NCBI GenBank assembly: GCA_046160865.1
Contig: JBJXHG010000185.1
Location: forward strand, 1 to 62,142
Origin: JBJXHG01 sp046160865
GTDB taxonomy: Bacteria; Planctomycetota; UBA1135; GCA-002686595
Direction of reading: 5' to 3'
Length of the DNA stretch: 62,142 bases
A model generated the notes under the pieces. That model ran no database searches, had not been told where the DNA came from, and was given only the letters and a program-made list of their open reading frames with translations. This document shows positions 49,663 through 58,213 of this stretch, piece after piece (the stretch's first letter is position 1; every line of letters begins with the position of its first letter). The position numbers and the translations under genes were made by a program.

Positions 49663-51417
49663 TCACGGGACAATCGTGAGATGGCCGCTCTGCTCGACAT
49701 CGTTCGTCGTTCGAACGAAGTACACGTAGTCACCCGCTCTCGGCTCGTAGTCGCGCAACGACTCCAGGCGAACGGCAACCGGGGAATCGACGCGGTGGAG
49801 CAAGATCAACGAGTAGGCAGCCTCGGAGCGTCCCGCTGCGCGTTCCGATCCGATCTCCAACGAGAGGAGACTTGGTGAGCTCGCCGCCAAGTCGAGGTCC
49901 GCGGTCAGGGCTGCGATGCGCTGCCGAGCGTACTCGTACTCCCACTTGAACTCCGTGATGGGCAGCGCCACTGCCCGCTTGAACGCATCGAGAGCCTCCG
50001 TTCGACGAGCCGCGCGTTGCGCGCCATCGGAGTGCTTGGATGCCGAGTGCTCACGGCGAACCGCGACGTAGAACCACGCCTCCGTGAGTAGGAACGCGGG
50101 ATCCTCGTCTGCGTCCGCGCGCCGAGCGAGTTCCTTTTCGGCGAGATCCAGGAACTCCAAGTCGCTGGCGGAGCCGAGCGCGGGCACGGCGTCGTTGAGT
50201 TGTCTCGCATGCTCATCGCGTTCGCTTTCCGCGCGCGCACGCTTCGCAACGTTCTGGAGCTCTGGCCGAAGGAGGTACGCGATCAGGACGCGATCCCAAT
50301 CCGCCAGCGGCGCCAGCAACAGCATCTCGGCGAGCTCGTCCTCCGCTTCCTCGCGTGCGTGCTCGTTCTGTGCATACACACCTGAGAGCCAACGAAACAC
50401 CCACGGATAGACCTGCTGTTGAACCGTCGCGCTCCGCTCGATCGCTTTCTTCAGTAGGGCATCCGCTGCTCCGAAGTCCTTCCGCAGGATCGCCGTGTAA
50501 CCGCGAAACTCGTACGAATCGGGATACTGCTCATAAGCGCGAGCTTCACTCAGTCGCTTGAACTCGAGGTCGGCGGCATCGAAGTCCCGCAAGAACAGCG
50601 ACATTTCGCCGAGCGTCTTGTGGAGGTCCCACTCGTACCACTCGGGGGCGGCGAATTGACCGAAGTGATCTCCGAACCCTCGAATCGCGGCCTTGGAATC
50701 GCCCAGACGCATCGAGCTGTCGGCGTACCGGTAGCCCGCTCGGTAGAGGATGTCGCGCGCTTCGACCAACGATGCTTCGTCTCGTGCGGCGTGCTTCGCG
50801 CCGACCGAGTCGCGCTGCGCGAGCACGTTGGACGCACACGCAACCGCATTCGCAAAGCTCGTTGCTGCGAGCGTGTGGCGACTCAGATTGTGCAGAGCCA
50901 TCCCGCGGGCGTAATACGCCCAGCAAGAGTCGGGTTCCAACTGAACGGCTCGCTCGCAGACGTCGAGCACCTTCAGCCAGTTCTGCTGTGCGTCTTCGAA
51001 GCGCGCCCGGTTCTTGTCGTCTTCCGCCAAGAGCACGAGGCATGTCTCGAGATTGTGCAGAGCGGTTCGATACTGCGCAGAACGAGTGTGAGCGTTCGCG
51101 AGCACTGTGCGCAGGAGTGCTGCTGCACGCGTCACGTCCACTCGCCGCTCGGCGCGCAGCGTGTACCGCTGCTTCCCCGCGTACGGCGGCACCAGCGTGA
51201 TCGCTTCCGCGAGCGACTCGTCGAGTGTCGGCGTCGGCGCTGCGGCTTGCTGTGGCGTCTGCGCCGCCGCGACCACCATCGCTACGAGTGCGACGAGGAC
51301 CGGAGAACGAACCCAATGCCGACCGCCTTCGCCCGCGCTTCGATTTGTGTCGCGTCGTTCGGGCTCGTCGAATCCACGCCCGGATTCGGGAGTCCGCGTC
51401 GACATCCCGATCGACAT
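49663..51417 (-). CDS. TPR-like repeat protein with N-terminal membrane segment
   Basis: From the ATG at 51417 the protein is 584 residues. A hydrophobic segment (about residues 36-54, 'SPVLVALVAMVVAAAQ') probably anchors it or acts as a signal. Most of the rest is helical repeats of TPR type, for example 'CERAVQLEPDSCWAYYARGMALHNLSRHTLAATSFANAV' and 'LGEMSLFLRDFDAADLEFKRL'. A short beta-rich end reads 'EPRAGDYVYFVRTTNDVEQSGHLTIV'. The ATG is two bases after the dapA stop, so it may ride on dapA mRNA. It is flanked by dapA and by a duplicated dapA 3' end. Function unknown; TPRs mediate protein contacts. Confidence 0.75.
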   Translation of the reverse strand: MSIGMSTRTPESGRGFDEPERRDTNRSAGEGGRHWVRSPVLVALVAMVVAAAQTPQQAAAPTPTLDESLAEAITLVPPYAGKQRYTLRAERRVDVTRAAALLRTVLANAHTRSAQYRTALHNLETCLVLLAEDDKNRARFEDAQQNWLKVLDVCERAVQLEPDSCWAYYARGMALHNLSRHTLAATSFANAVACASNVLAQRDSVGAKHAARDEASLVEARDILYRAGYRYADSSMRLGDSKAAIRGFGDHFGQFAAPEWYEWDLHKTLGEMSLFLRDFDAADLEFKRLSEARAYEQYPDSYEFRGYTAILRKDFGAADALLKKAIERSATVQQQVYPWVFRWLSGVYAQNEHAREEAEDELAEMLLLAPLADWDRVLIAYLLRPELQNVAKRARAESERDEHARQLNDAVPALGSASDLEFLDLAEKELARRADADEDPAFLLTEAWFYVAVRREHSASKHSDGAQRAARRTEALDAFKRAVALPITEFKWEYEYARQRIAALTADLDLAASSPSLLSLEIGSERAAGRSEAAYSLILLHRVDSPVAVRLESLRDYEPRAGDYVYFVRTTNDVEQSGHLTIVP

Positions 51418-51419
51418 GT

Positions 51420-52316
51420 TTAGACGACCCCGCACCCCTTCAACGTCGCCACCAACTTCTCACGATTCTTCGGCTCCATCGTCACGAGCGGCAAGCGCAC
51501 GTCCTCGCGACACAGGTGCATCAGGGCGAGCGCGGCCTTCACGGGCACGGGGTTCGACTCGATGAAGAGGTCGCGAGCAAGGGGACCGATGCGCTCGACG
51601 ATCGCAGCGGCCTTGCGTGAATCGCCGCCGGGTCGCGCGAGGCGCACGAGCTCGGCCACTTCGCGCGGCACGATGTTGTTCACGACGCCGATCACGCCGA
51701 CGGCGCCGAGGCTCACGAAGTCCGCGATCATCGCGTCCTCGCCGCACAGGACGCCGACGTTCGTCTCCTGCACGAGCCGCTTGGCGCGCTCGGCCGACGC
51801 GAGCGCTTCCTTCACGGCGACGATGTTGGCGAAGCGCTCGCCGAGTTCCTTCACCGTCTCGGGCTGCATGTCGACGCCGGTGCGCGACGGCACGTTGTAA
51901 AGGATGACGGGCAAGCTCATCGACGCCGCGACCGCGCTGAAGTGCGCGACCAGGCCGCGCTGCGTCGGCTTGTTGTAGTACGGCGTGACCACCAAGACGC
52001 CGTCGACGCCGCTCGCGGCCGCATGCCGCGCCATGTCGATCGTCGTGCGCGTGTTGTTCGTGCCGACGCCCGCGATCACGGGGAAGCGGCGGCGCGCGAC
52101 GGCGACCGCGATGTCGAAGAGCGTGCGGCGCTCGCTGTCGGTCAGCGTCGCGGCCTCGCCGGTCGTGCCCGCGATCACGATGCCGTCGGTTGCATGAGTG
52201 GCGTGGAAGGCGATGAGCCCCTGGAACGCCGAGTAGTCGACCTCGCCGTCTTTGAACGGTGTCGGGAGCGCGACGTAGCTGCCGGCGAACGGACAACGCG
52301 GATGGGAAGAGCTCAT
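51420..52316 (-). CDS. dapA: 4-hydroxy-tetrahydrodipicolinate synthase
   Basis: A 298-residue TIM-barrel aldolase that condenses pyruvate with aspartate semialdehyde in lysine and diaminopimelate synthesis. The key residues are visible: Thr51/Thr52 in 'IAGTTGEAATL', Tyr140 in 'VILYNVPSRTG' and the Schiff-base Lys169 in 'NIVAVKEA'. Length matches the family. A family A repeat lies between its start and the pdxJ stop. The 3' end is duplicated 1.76 kb downstream. The downstream TPR gene begins two bases after its stop. Other DapA-like aldolases (NAL family) are possible, but the motif set favours DapA. Confidence 0.93.
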   Translation of the reverse strand: MSSSHPRCPFAGSYVALPTPFKDGEVDYSAFQGLIAFHATHATDGIVIAGTTGEAATLTDSERRTLFDIAVAVARRRFPVIAGVGTNNTRTTIDMARHAAASGVDGVLVVTPYYNKPTQRGLVAHFSAVAASMSLPVILYNVPSRTGVDMQPETVKELGERFANIVAVKEALASAERAKRLVQETNVGVLCGEDAMIADFVSLGAVGVIGVVNNIVPREVAELVRLARPGGDSRKAAAIVERIGPLARDLFIESNPVPVKAALALMHLCREDVRLPLVTMEPKNREKLVATLKGCGVV

Positions 52317-52327
52317 GGTTCACCTGG

Positions 52328-52489
52328 CAGCCCGTGGTGAAAGTGCTTCGGGCGCGAGAGCCGTCCGTTCGTGTCGGAACAAGAAGCTCGGCCGCAGGCG
52401 AATCCTCTTGATTCGCCGAGGATCGAGCGACGCCGTGCCGGCGCGAGCGAACGGCTCTCGTGCCGAATGACTTTCACCATGGGCGGCTG
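52328..52489. repeat. Palindromic repeat, family A, copy 2
   Basis: A 162-bp element running from CAGCCCGTGGTGAAAGTGCTTCG to GCCGAATGACTTTCACC-ATGGGCGGCTG. The terminal arms are complementary with a few mismatches in the right arm. The central palindrome GGCGAATCCTCTTGATTCGCC is present. It fills most of the gap between dapA and pdxJ (both on the minus strand), so it may lie within their transcript. Orientation is opposite to copy 1. Confidence 0.85.
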
Positions 52490-52522
52490 TCTCTCTGCGG
52501 CGAGAGGGAGTCGAGCGCGCGC

Positions 52523-53242
52523 TCATCGGCGGCCTTTCACTTGGCGCACCATCTCGCGCACGGCGACTTGCACGCCGTCGAACACCGAGCGCGCGACGAT
52601 CGCGAAGCCGATGTTGAGCTCTTCGACGCCCTCGAGCGCGGCGACGGGCCCGACATTGTCGTAGTCGAGCCCGTGTCCGGCGTTGACGCGCAGTCCGATG
52701 GAACGCGCGAGAGCCGCCGCTTCGACGAGCCGCGCGAGCTCGCGTCGACGCCGCACGCCGCTCGAATGCGCGTACGAGCCCGTGTGCAGCTCGACGAACT
52801 CCGCACCGACCTCGGCGGACGCGTGCACTTGGCGCGGATCTGGATCGATGAAGAGGCTCACCTCCGCGCCGCGCTGCGCGAATGGCGGGATCACGCGCGC
52901 GAGGCGCTTCCGCTCGGCGACGACGTCGAGCCCGCCCTCCGTCGTCACCTCTTGGCGGTTCTCCGGCACGATGCACACCGCGTGCGGCTGGATCGCGAGC
53001 GCGATGCGCACGATCTCGGGATCGAGGCTCGTCTCGAGGTTCAAGCGCGTGCGGATCTTGCGCTTCAACTGGCGCACGTCGTCGTCCTGGATGTGACGGC
53101 GATCCTTGCGCAGATGGCACGTGATGCCGGCGGCGCCGGCGCGCTCGGCGCGCAACGCCCACTCGATCGGATCGGGAAACGTTTCGCGGCGTGCTTGGCG
53201 GAGCGTCGCGACGTGATCGATGTTGACGTGCAGCTTCGGCAT
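52523..53242 (-). CDS. pdxJ: Pyridoxine 5'-phosphate synthase
   Basis: A 239-residue protein. The start 'MPKLHVNIDHVATLRQARR' is the PdxJ signature, and 'GAAGITCHLRKDRRHIQDDDV', 'VCIVPENRQEVTTEGGLDV', 'EVSLFIDPDP', 'VELHTGSYA' and 'NAGHGLDYDNV' follow in the expected order. The enzyme closes the pyridine ring from 3-amino-2-oxopropyl phosphate and 1-deoxyxylulose 5-phosphate in vitamin B6 synthesis. The start was set to the conserved MPKLHVN; an upstream in-frame ATG adds 22 unrelated residues. Divergent from rsmD. Confidence 0.96.
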   Translation of the reverse strand: MPKLHVNIDHVATLRQARRETFPDPIEWALRAERAGAAGITCHLRKDRRHIQDDDVRQLKRKIRTRLNLETSLDPEIVRIALAIQPHAVCIVPENRQEVTTEGGLDVVAERKRLARVIPPFAQRGAEVSLFIDPDPRQVHASAEVGAEFVELHTGSYAHSSGVRRRRELARLVEAAALARSIGLRVNAGHGLDYDNVGPVAALEGVEELNIGFAIVARSVFDGVQVAVREMVRQVKGRR

Positions 53243-53313
53243 GCGAGGCCGGGGAGTTTCGCTCGCACGGCGGAGTGAGGCAAGGCGGCGGTCTCGCTCG
53301 GCCGCCACGAGCT

Positions 53314-53321
53314 GCTAGGCT
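53314..53321 (+). promoter_or_regulatory. Candidate -10 (GCTAGGCT) for rsmD-nagA
   Basis: GCTAGGCT ends eight bases before the rsmD ATG at 53330. It matches the GCTANNNT motif and would produce a nearly leaderless mRNA. Confidence 0.45.
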
Positions 53322-53329
53322 CTGGCGCG

Positions 53330-53923
53330 ATGCGCATCATCGCTGGAGATCTGCGCGGGCGGCGAATCGACGCGCCTGACGGCCAGGGCACGCGGCCGAT
53401 GCTCGACCGCGTTCGCGAGGCGCTCTTTTCGACACTCGGTGCCGAAGCGGTCGAAGGCGCGCGCGTGCTCGACCTGTTCTCGGGGAGCGGTAGCTTGGCG
53501 CTCGAAGCGCTGAGCCGCGGCGCCGCCTTCGCGCGCTGCGTGGAGAGCGGGCGCAAGGCGCTCGACGCGCTCCACCGCAACGTCGAGGCGCTCGGGCTCG
53601 GCGACAAGGCGAAGGTCGTGCGCGCCGATGCGCTGAAAAAGAGCGCGTGGGGCGACGTGCGCGCGAGCCTCGTCTTCCTCGACCCGCCGTACGCGGCGAT
53701 CGAGGACCCGATCGCGCGCGAGAAGCTGCTCACGGCACTCGACCTGCTGCGCCGCGAGCACGTGACGGACGCCGCGCGCCTCGTGCTGCACGCGCCGGCA
53801 CGCAGCCTCGAGCTCCTGCGTCACCGCTTCCCCGGCAGCGATCTGCGCGCGTACGGCGACTCGGCGCTCTTGTACCTGGAAGCCGAGCGGGCAGGTGCAC
53901 ACGAGCGAGGCTCCGCGCCGTGA
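53330..53923 (+). CDS. rsmD: 16S rRNA (guanine966-N2)-methyltransferase
   Basis: A 197-residue methyltransferase. 'MRIIAGDLRGRRIDAPDGQGTRPMLDRVREALFSTLG' is the RsmD opening, 'RVLDLFSGSGSLALEALSRGAA' is motif I, and 'ASLVFLDPPYAAIED' carries the catalytic DPPY (N6/N2 methylase motif IV). It methylates 16S rRNA during small-subunit maturation. Its stop overlaps the nagA start by four bases (GTGA), so the two genes are translationally coupled. Confidence 0.94.
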   Translation: MRIIAGDLRGRRIDAPDGQGTRPMLDRVREALFSTLGAEAVEGARVLDLFSGSGSLALEALSRGAAFARCVESGRKALDALHRNVEALGLGDKAKVVRADALKKSAWGDVRASLVFLDPPYAAIEDPIAREKLLTALDLLRREHVTDAARLVLHAPARSLELLRHRFPGSDLRAYGDSALLYLEAERAGAHERGSAP

Positions 53924-55092
53924 GCCGCTTGCGCGGACGTTTGCTCGTCGACGGCAAGCTGATCACCGGCACGGTCGCGTGGAACGGCGGCCACATCGTC
54001 GCCGTCGAGCTCGAAGGCGAGATCGGCGGCGCGGACCTTCCGATCGTCGCGCCGGGCTTCATCGATCTGCACGTGCACGGCTTCGGCGGATTCGATCCGC
54101 TCGACGCGGACGGCGGACTGGAAGGCATGGCGCGCGCGCTCGCGGCGGCCGGCACGACCGCGTTCCAACCGACGTTGTTTCCGGCCGCGCCTGAGGCGCT
54201 CGGGCAGCACGCGGAGAACGTCTGGACGAATGCGGTGCGGCTCGGCGCTCGCGGCGCGCGCGTCGTCGGCATTCATTTGGAAGGGCCGTTCGTGAATCCG
54301 AAGACGGCCGGCGCTCTGCCGATCGCGGATCTCGCGCTGCCGTCACTCGCGGCGTTGCGTGCGATCCTCGGGCCGGCGACGGGCGACGGGCGCGGCGTGC
54401 GCACGATGACGCTCGCGCCCGAGCTGCCGGGCGCCGCCGACCTCGTGCGCGAGCTCGCGCGCTCGCACGTGCGCGTCTCGCTCGGCCACAGCGCGGCGAC
54501 GGCCGCGGAAGCGCGTGCGGCGGCGCGCGACGGCGCGTGCGGTGCGACGCATTTGTTCAACGCGATGGCGCCGCTGCACCATCGCGAGGCCGGGCTCGCC
54601 GGCTTCGCGCTCACCGATGCGGCGCTCGCGTGCGAGCTGATCGGCGACCTCGTGCACGTCGGCGCGGAAGCGATCGAGCTCGCGCTGCGCGCGCGCGGAC
54701 CGCAGTCCTTGTGCCTCGTGAGCGATGCGCTGCGCGGAGCCGGCACCGGTTGCGACGTCTTTCATGCGCACGGCCGCGAGCACTTGGTCCGCGCAGGCAC
54801 CGCCTACTATCCGGCGCGCGAGGCGGGCGGCGCGCCGAAGCTCGCCGGGTCGGCCATGTCGCAGTTGGACATGGTCCGCCGACTCACGACACGCGGCGTG
54901 ATCGGCGTGCCGGAGGCGCTCACGATGGCGACCGCGGCGCCGGCGCACGCGCTTGGGATCGAGGACGACGCCGGCGTGCTCCGGACGGGCGCGCGCGCCG
55001 ATTTCGTCGTGCTGCGCGGGCCGAGGCTCGACCTCGAAGAGGTGTGGATCGGCGGCGTGAGCCAACTGACGGAGCGCGCGGGAACCCACTGA
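53920..55092 (+). CDS. nagA: N-acetylglucosamine-6-phosphate deacetylase
   Basis: A 390-residue amidohydrolase with a GTG start. 'APGFIDLHVHGFGGFDPLDA' gives the first metal ligands, 'GIHLEGPFVNPKTAGALP' the substrate loop, 'VSLGHSAATAAEARAAARDGACGATHLFNAM' further His ligands, and 'CLVSDALRGAGTG' the catalytic Asp. NagA removes the acetyl group from GlcNAc-6-P during amino-sugar recycling. The coupling to rsmD has no obvious functional reason. Confidence 0.92.
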   Translation: MSRLRGRLLVDGKLITGTVAWNGGHIVAVELEGEIGGADLPIVAPGFIDLHVHGFGGFDPLDADGGLEGMARALAAAGTTAFQPTLFPAAPEALGQHAENVWTNAVRLGARGARVVGIHLEGPFVNPKTAGALPIADLALPSLAALRAILGPATGDGRGVRTMTLAPELPGAADLVRELARSHVRVSLGHSAATAAEARAAARDGACGATHLFNAMAPLHHREAGLAGFALTDAALACELIGDLVHVGAEAIELALRARGPQSLCLVSDALRGAGTGCDVFHAHGREHLVRAGTAYYPAREAGGAPKLAGSAMSQLDMVRRLTTRGVIGVPEALTMATAAPAHALGIEDDAGVLRTGARADFVVLRGPRLDLEEVWIGGVSQLTERAGTH

Positions 55093-55157
55093 GTACCGCC
55101 TGATCGCGGCGCTCGGCAGCTCAAGCTCCCGCTCGCCGCCGACGATGCAGGCTCAGC

Positions 55158-55778
55158 ATGAAACTCCTTCTCGTCCTGTGCCTTCTCGCGCCTGCCGTCG
55201 GCGCCTGGGCGAGCGCACCGCGATCCGCACTCGAGGAAACTGCGACGGAGGCGGCTCCGCTCGTGACCTGGGAGGAGCTGCGTGGGCGTTCGACGCGCTA
55301 CATCGGACGGCCGGTGCGGCTCGAGATGCAGTTCCACTCGCAGCTCGCGACGTGGAATCCGTTTCTCACGCGCTTCGGCCCCGCGACGTTCCGCGCGTTT
55401 CGGTTCTGGTCGGACGAGCAGTTCCTCTGGGACGAAGGCGCACACGCGTCGCCGGCGGCGCGCGTCTTCGTCAGGCGCGGCGCGTTGATCGAGGAAGTGC
55501 TCGGAAACGCCGCGGTTTTCCGGCGCTTCGAGCTGCGCGTGATCGTGCGCGAAACCTTCGGCGGCGAGCCTTGGGCGGAAGTGATCGCTGTGACGCCGCT
55601 CGCGGAGCACGTCACCGAAGCCGGACTCATCCACGCACGCCGCTTCGTCGAGTTGTGCGAGAGCGGCTCGACGCGCCTCGCCGAGACCGAGTGCGAGCGC
55701 GCGCTCGCGGGGTCGTGGCCCGCGAAGGCGCGCAGCGAGCTCGTGCGGCTGCGTGACGCGCTCCACGAACCGGACTGA
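55158..55778 (+). CDS. Small exported protein, unknown function
   Basis: A 206-residue protein with a clear signal peptide ('MKLLLVLCLLAPAVGAWASA'). The mature part is mixed alpha/beta: 'LVTWEELRGRSTRYIGRPVRLEMQFHSQLATW' then 'VFVRRGALIEEVLGNAAVFRRFELRVIVRETFGGEPWAEVIAVTPL'. That pattern could be an OB-like fold, but no named family was recognised. It ends with helices. Probably periplasmic; separated by 65 bases from nagA and by 127 bases from the next gene. Confidence 0.7.
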   Translation: MKLLLVLCLLAPAVGAWASAPRSALEETATEAAPLVTWEELRGRSTRYIGRPVRLEMQFHSQLATWNPFLTRFGPATFRAFRFWSDEQFLWDEGAHASPAARVFVRRGALIEEVLGNAAVFRRFELRVIVRETFGGEPWAEVIAVTPLAEHVTEAGLIHARRFVELCESGSTRLAETECERALAGSWPAKARSELVRLRDALHEPD

Positions 55779-55905
55779 CAGCGCGACGACGACCGAACCC
55801 AAAATTTGCGAGTTCGTTGATTCTGGCCCTGTTCCTCTCAAGAATCCGCCCCAAGGGGCCGACTTCGTAAGCGGATCAGCAGGTACCAGGCAGAGGAGGG
55901 TTCAG

Positions 55906-58167
55906 ATGGTCCAGTGGCAGACCGCATCCCCATTGGTGGGGGTGCTGGCGGGAGTATTGGGTTTGGCGGCTTGTGGCCAACCGACGTCGGGCGTGGCAGC
56001 GCCGGCCGGCGGTGTGGAGTCGAGCGCGCTCAGCGTGGCGAACCCGATCTTGTTCGTGACACAGGTACCGATTCCATCGGACTTCACGAACGTCGTGTCG
56101 ACGTTCGGCAATCACCTCGGGAATCCGGGCAGTGCGCCGCGCGGCGGCGACTTGTACATCCGTTATCCGAATGAGCGACTGAAGAATCTGACGAAGAGCG
56201 CGGGCTTCGGCACCGACGGCCATCAAGGCGCGAACTCGATCGCAGTGCGTGAGCCGTGCGTGCATTGGGACGGACGGAAGGCGATCTTCAGCATGGTCGT
56301 CGGCGCACCGAATCAATATCAAAACAGCTCGCATCGTTGGCAGCTCTACGAGATCACCGGAATCGGCGAGACCGAGGAGCCGGTGATCACCAAGGTTCCG
56401 AATCAGCCAGAGCAGTACAACAACGTCTCGCCGCTCTACGCGAGCGATGGACGCATCCTGTTCACGTCGGACCGTCCGCACAACGGACAGCATCACCTGT
56501 TCCCGCAGCGCGACGAGTACGAAGAGCAGCCGACGAACACGGGCATTTGGAGCCTGAATGCGCAGTCGGGCGATTTGTTCCTCATGAACCACTCGCCGTC
56601 GGGATCGTTCTCACCGCGGATCGACAGCTTCGGCCGCATCGTGTTCACGCGTTGGGATCACCTCGAGCGGGATCAGCAAGCCGACGACGACCACATCAGC
56701 GGGGGGATCTACGGCACGTTCAACTATTCGGAGGAAGGCCCGAACGGCGTTCCGACGAACAGCAACGACGAGGTGTTCCCGGAGCCGCGCGATCACTGGA
56801 TCAACTACGTCAACGACCATCCGAACTACTCGGGTCCGTTGCACGGCTATCAGCCGAACCTCGTCGGCAACAACATCAATCACTTCTTTCCGTGGACGCT
56901 CAATCAGGACGGCACGGAAGAAGAGACGCTCAATCACATCGGCCGCCACGAGTTGCACAACTACTTCGTCGCGGCGCGCAACGACGACCCGAACCTGATC
57001 TCGTTCCTCGGCCCCACGCCGCACACGAGCAACAACCGTCCGATCACGAACTTGTTCCAGATCCGCGAGGATCCGAACTCGCCCGGGACGTACTGGGGCA
57101 TCGACGCGCCGGAGTTCTACACGCATGCCGCCGGGCAAGTCATCCGCATCCATGGCCCCGTCGGCATGAAAGCGGACGACATGACGATCGACTACGTCAC
57201 GCACCGCGAGACGTCGAACACGTCGGACAACCCGACGCCGAACCACTCCGGCCTCTACCGCAATCCGCTGCCGCTGAAGAACGGCAACGTGCTCGTCGTG
57301 CACACGATGAACACGCAACGCGACTCGAACGTCGGCACGGACTCCGAGCCGAAGTCACGCTACCGCTTCCGCATCAAGCTCTTGAAGCGCAAGGGCGGCT
57401 ACTGGAACGCGACGCGTCCGCTGACGATCGGCATCCAGAAGACGGTGCAGTACTACGATCCGAATCAGCTCGTCACGTACTCCGGCGAGCTGTGGGAGCT
57501 CGATCCGGTCGAGGTGACTCCGCGCGCGGTTCCGCCGTCGACCGGCATGACCCTGCCCGAGATCGAGGCGTCCGTGTTCGCGGAAGAGGGGATCCCCGTG
57601 CACCACATGCGGAACTTCCTCCACAACAACGGCCTCGCGCTCGTCGTGAGCCGCGACGTGACGCGGCGCGACCGCAACGACCGGCAACAGCCGTTCAATC
57701 TGCACGTGCGTGGAACTTCGACGCAAGCGGTCGCCGGTGGTGGGCACGTGTACGACGTGAACCACATGCAGTTCTTTCAAGCCGACCTCATCCGTGGCTT
57801 GACGTTCGGTCAGAGCAATCCGGCGCCCGGACGACGCGCGATCGCGCAGCCGATGCACGATCTCGCGGTGCCGAACCCGAGCGACCCGTCGTTCGCGGAA
57901 GGCAGCGTCGAGATCGCCGACGACGGTTCGGTGGCGGCGCTCGTTCCGGCGCGACGCGCGATGAGCTGGCAGATGAACGACCCGATCGGCCAAGCCGTCG
58001 TGCGCGAGCGCTACTGGATCTCGTTCCAACCGGGCGAGATCCGCACGTGCAACGTGTGTCACGGCTTCTCGTCGGCCGATCAAACCGGAGCCACGGAAGT
58101 GCCGCAGAACAAGCCCGAGGCGTTGCGCAATCTGTTGCGGCACCTCAAGGGCAACGGCTCGCTCTGA
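55906..58167 (+). CDS. HZS-alpha-like lipoprotein with C-terminal CxxCH motif
   Basis: A 753-residue protein. Signal peptide and lipobox LAAC (about Cys23) indicate a lipoprotein. The middle has beta-propeller features ('NNVSPLYASDGRILFTSDRP', 'SFSPRIDSFGRIVFTRWDHL') like the hydrazine synthase alpha-subunit/TolB-type modules widespread in Planctomycetes. Near the end 'IRTCNVCHGFSSAD' gives one CxxCH, a possible c-type haem site, as in HZS-A-like proteins. No other haem motif was found. Start chosen at 55906 (GAGGAGGG six bases upstream); the open frame extends upstream without a signal peptide. Base composition is slightly less GC-rich than neighbours. Role unknown; anammox-type hydrazine synthesis is not implied. 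Confidence 0.82.
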   Translation: MVQWQTASPLVGVLAGVLGLAACGQPTSGVAAPAGGVESSALSVANPILFVTQVPIPSDFTNVVSTFGNHLGNPGSAPRGGDLYIRYPNERLKNLTKSAGFGTDGHQGANSIAVREPCVHWDGRKAIFSMVVGAPNQYQNSSHRWQLYEITGIGETEEPVITKVPNQPEQYNNVSPLYASDGRILFTSDRPHNGQHHLFPQRDEYEEQPTNTGIWSLNAQSGDLFLMNHSPSGSFSPRIDSFGRIVFTRWDHLERDQQADDDHISGGIYGTFNYSEEGPNGVPTNSNDEVFPEPRDHWINYVNDHPNYSGPLHGYQPNLVGNNINHFFPWTLNQDGTEEETLNHIGRHELHNYFVAARNDDPNLISFLGPTPHTSNNRPITNLFQIREDPNSPGTYWGIDAPEFYTHAAGQVIRIHGPVGMKADDMTIDYVTHRETSNTSDNPTPNHSGLYRNPLPLKNGNVLVVHTMNTQRDSNVGTDSEPKSRYRFRIKLLKRKGGYWNATRPLTIGIQKTVQYYDPNQLVTYSGELWELDPVEVTPRAVPPSTGMTLPEIEASVFAEEGIPVHHMRNFLHNNGLALVVSRDVTRRDRNDRQQPFNLHVRGTSTQAVAGGGHVYDVNHMQFFQADLIRGLTFGQSNPAPGRRAIAQPMHDLAVPNPSDPSFAEGSVEIADDGSVAALVPARRAMSWQMNDPIGQAVVRERYWISFQPGEIRTCNVCHGFSSADQTGATEVPQNKPEALRNLLRHLKGNGSL

Positions 58168-58213
58168 TCCGCCGGTTGCAACCGCGTCCGAGCACGTGCG
58201 ATCCTCATGCACG

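Noticed and set aside
55753..55905. Earlier start of the CxxCH lipoprotein at 55753
   Set aside because: The extra residues lack a signal peptide; the ATG at 55906 has a strong Shine-Dalgarno and starts a lipoprotein signal.
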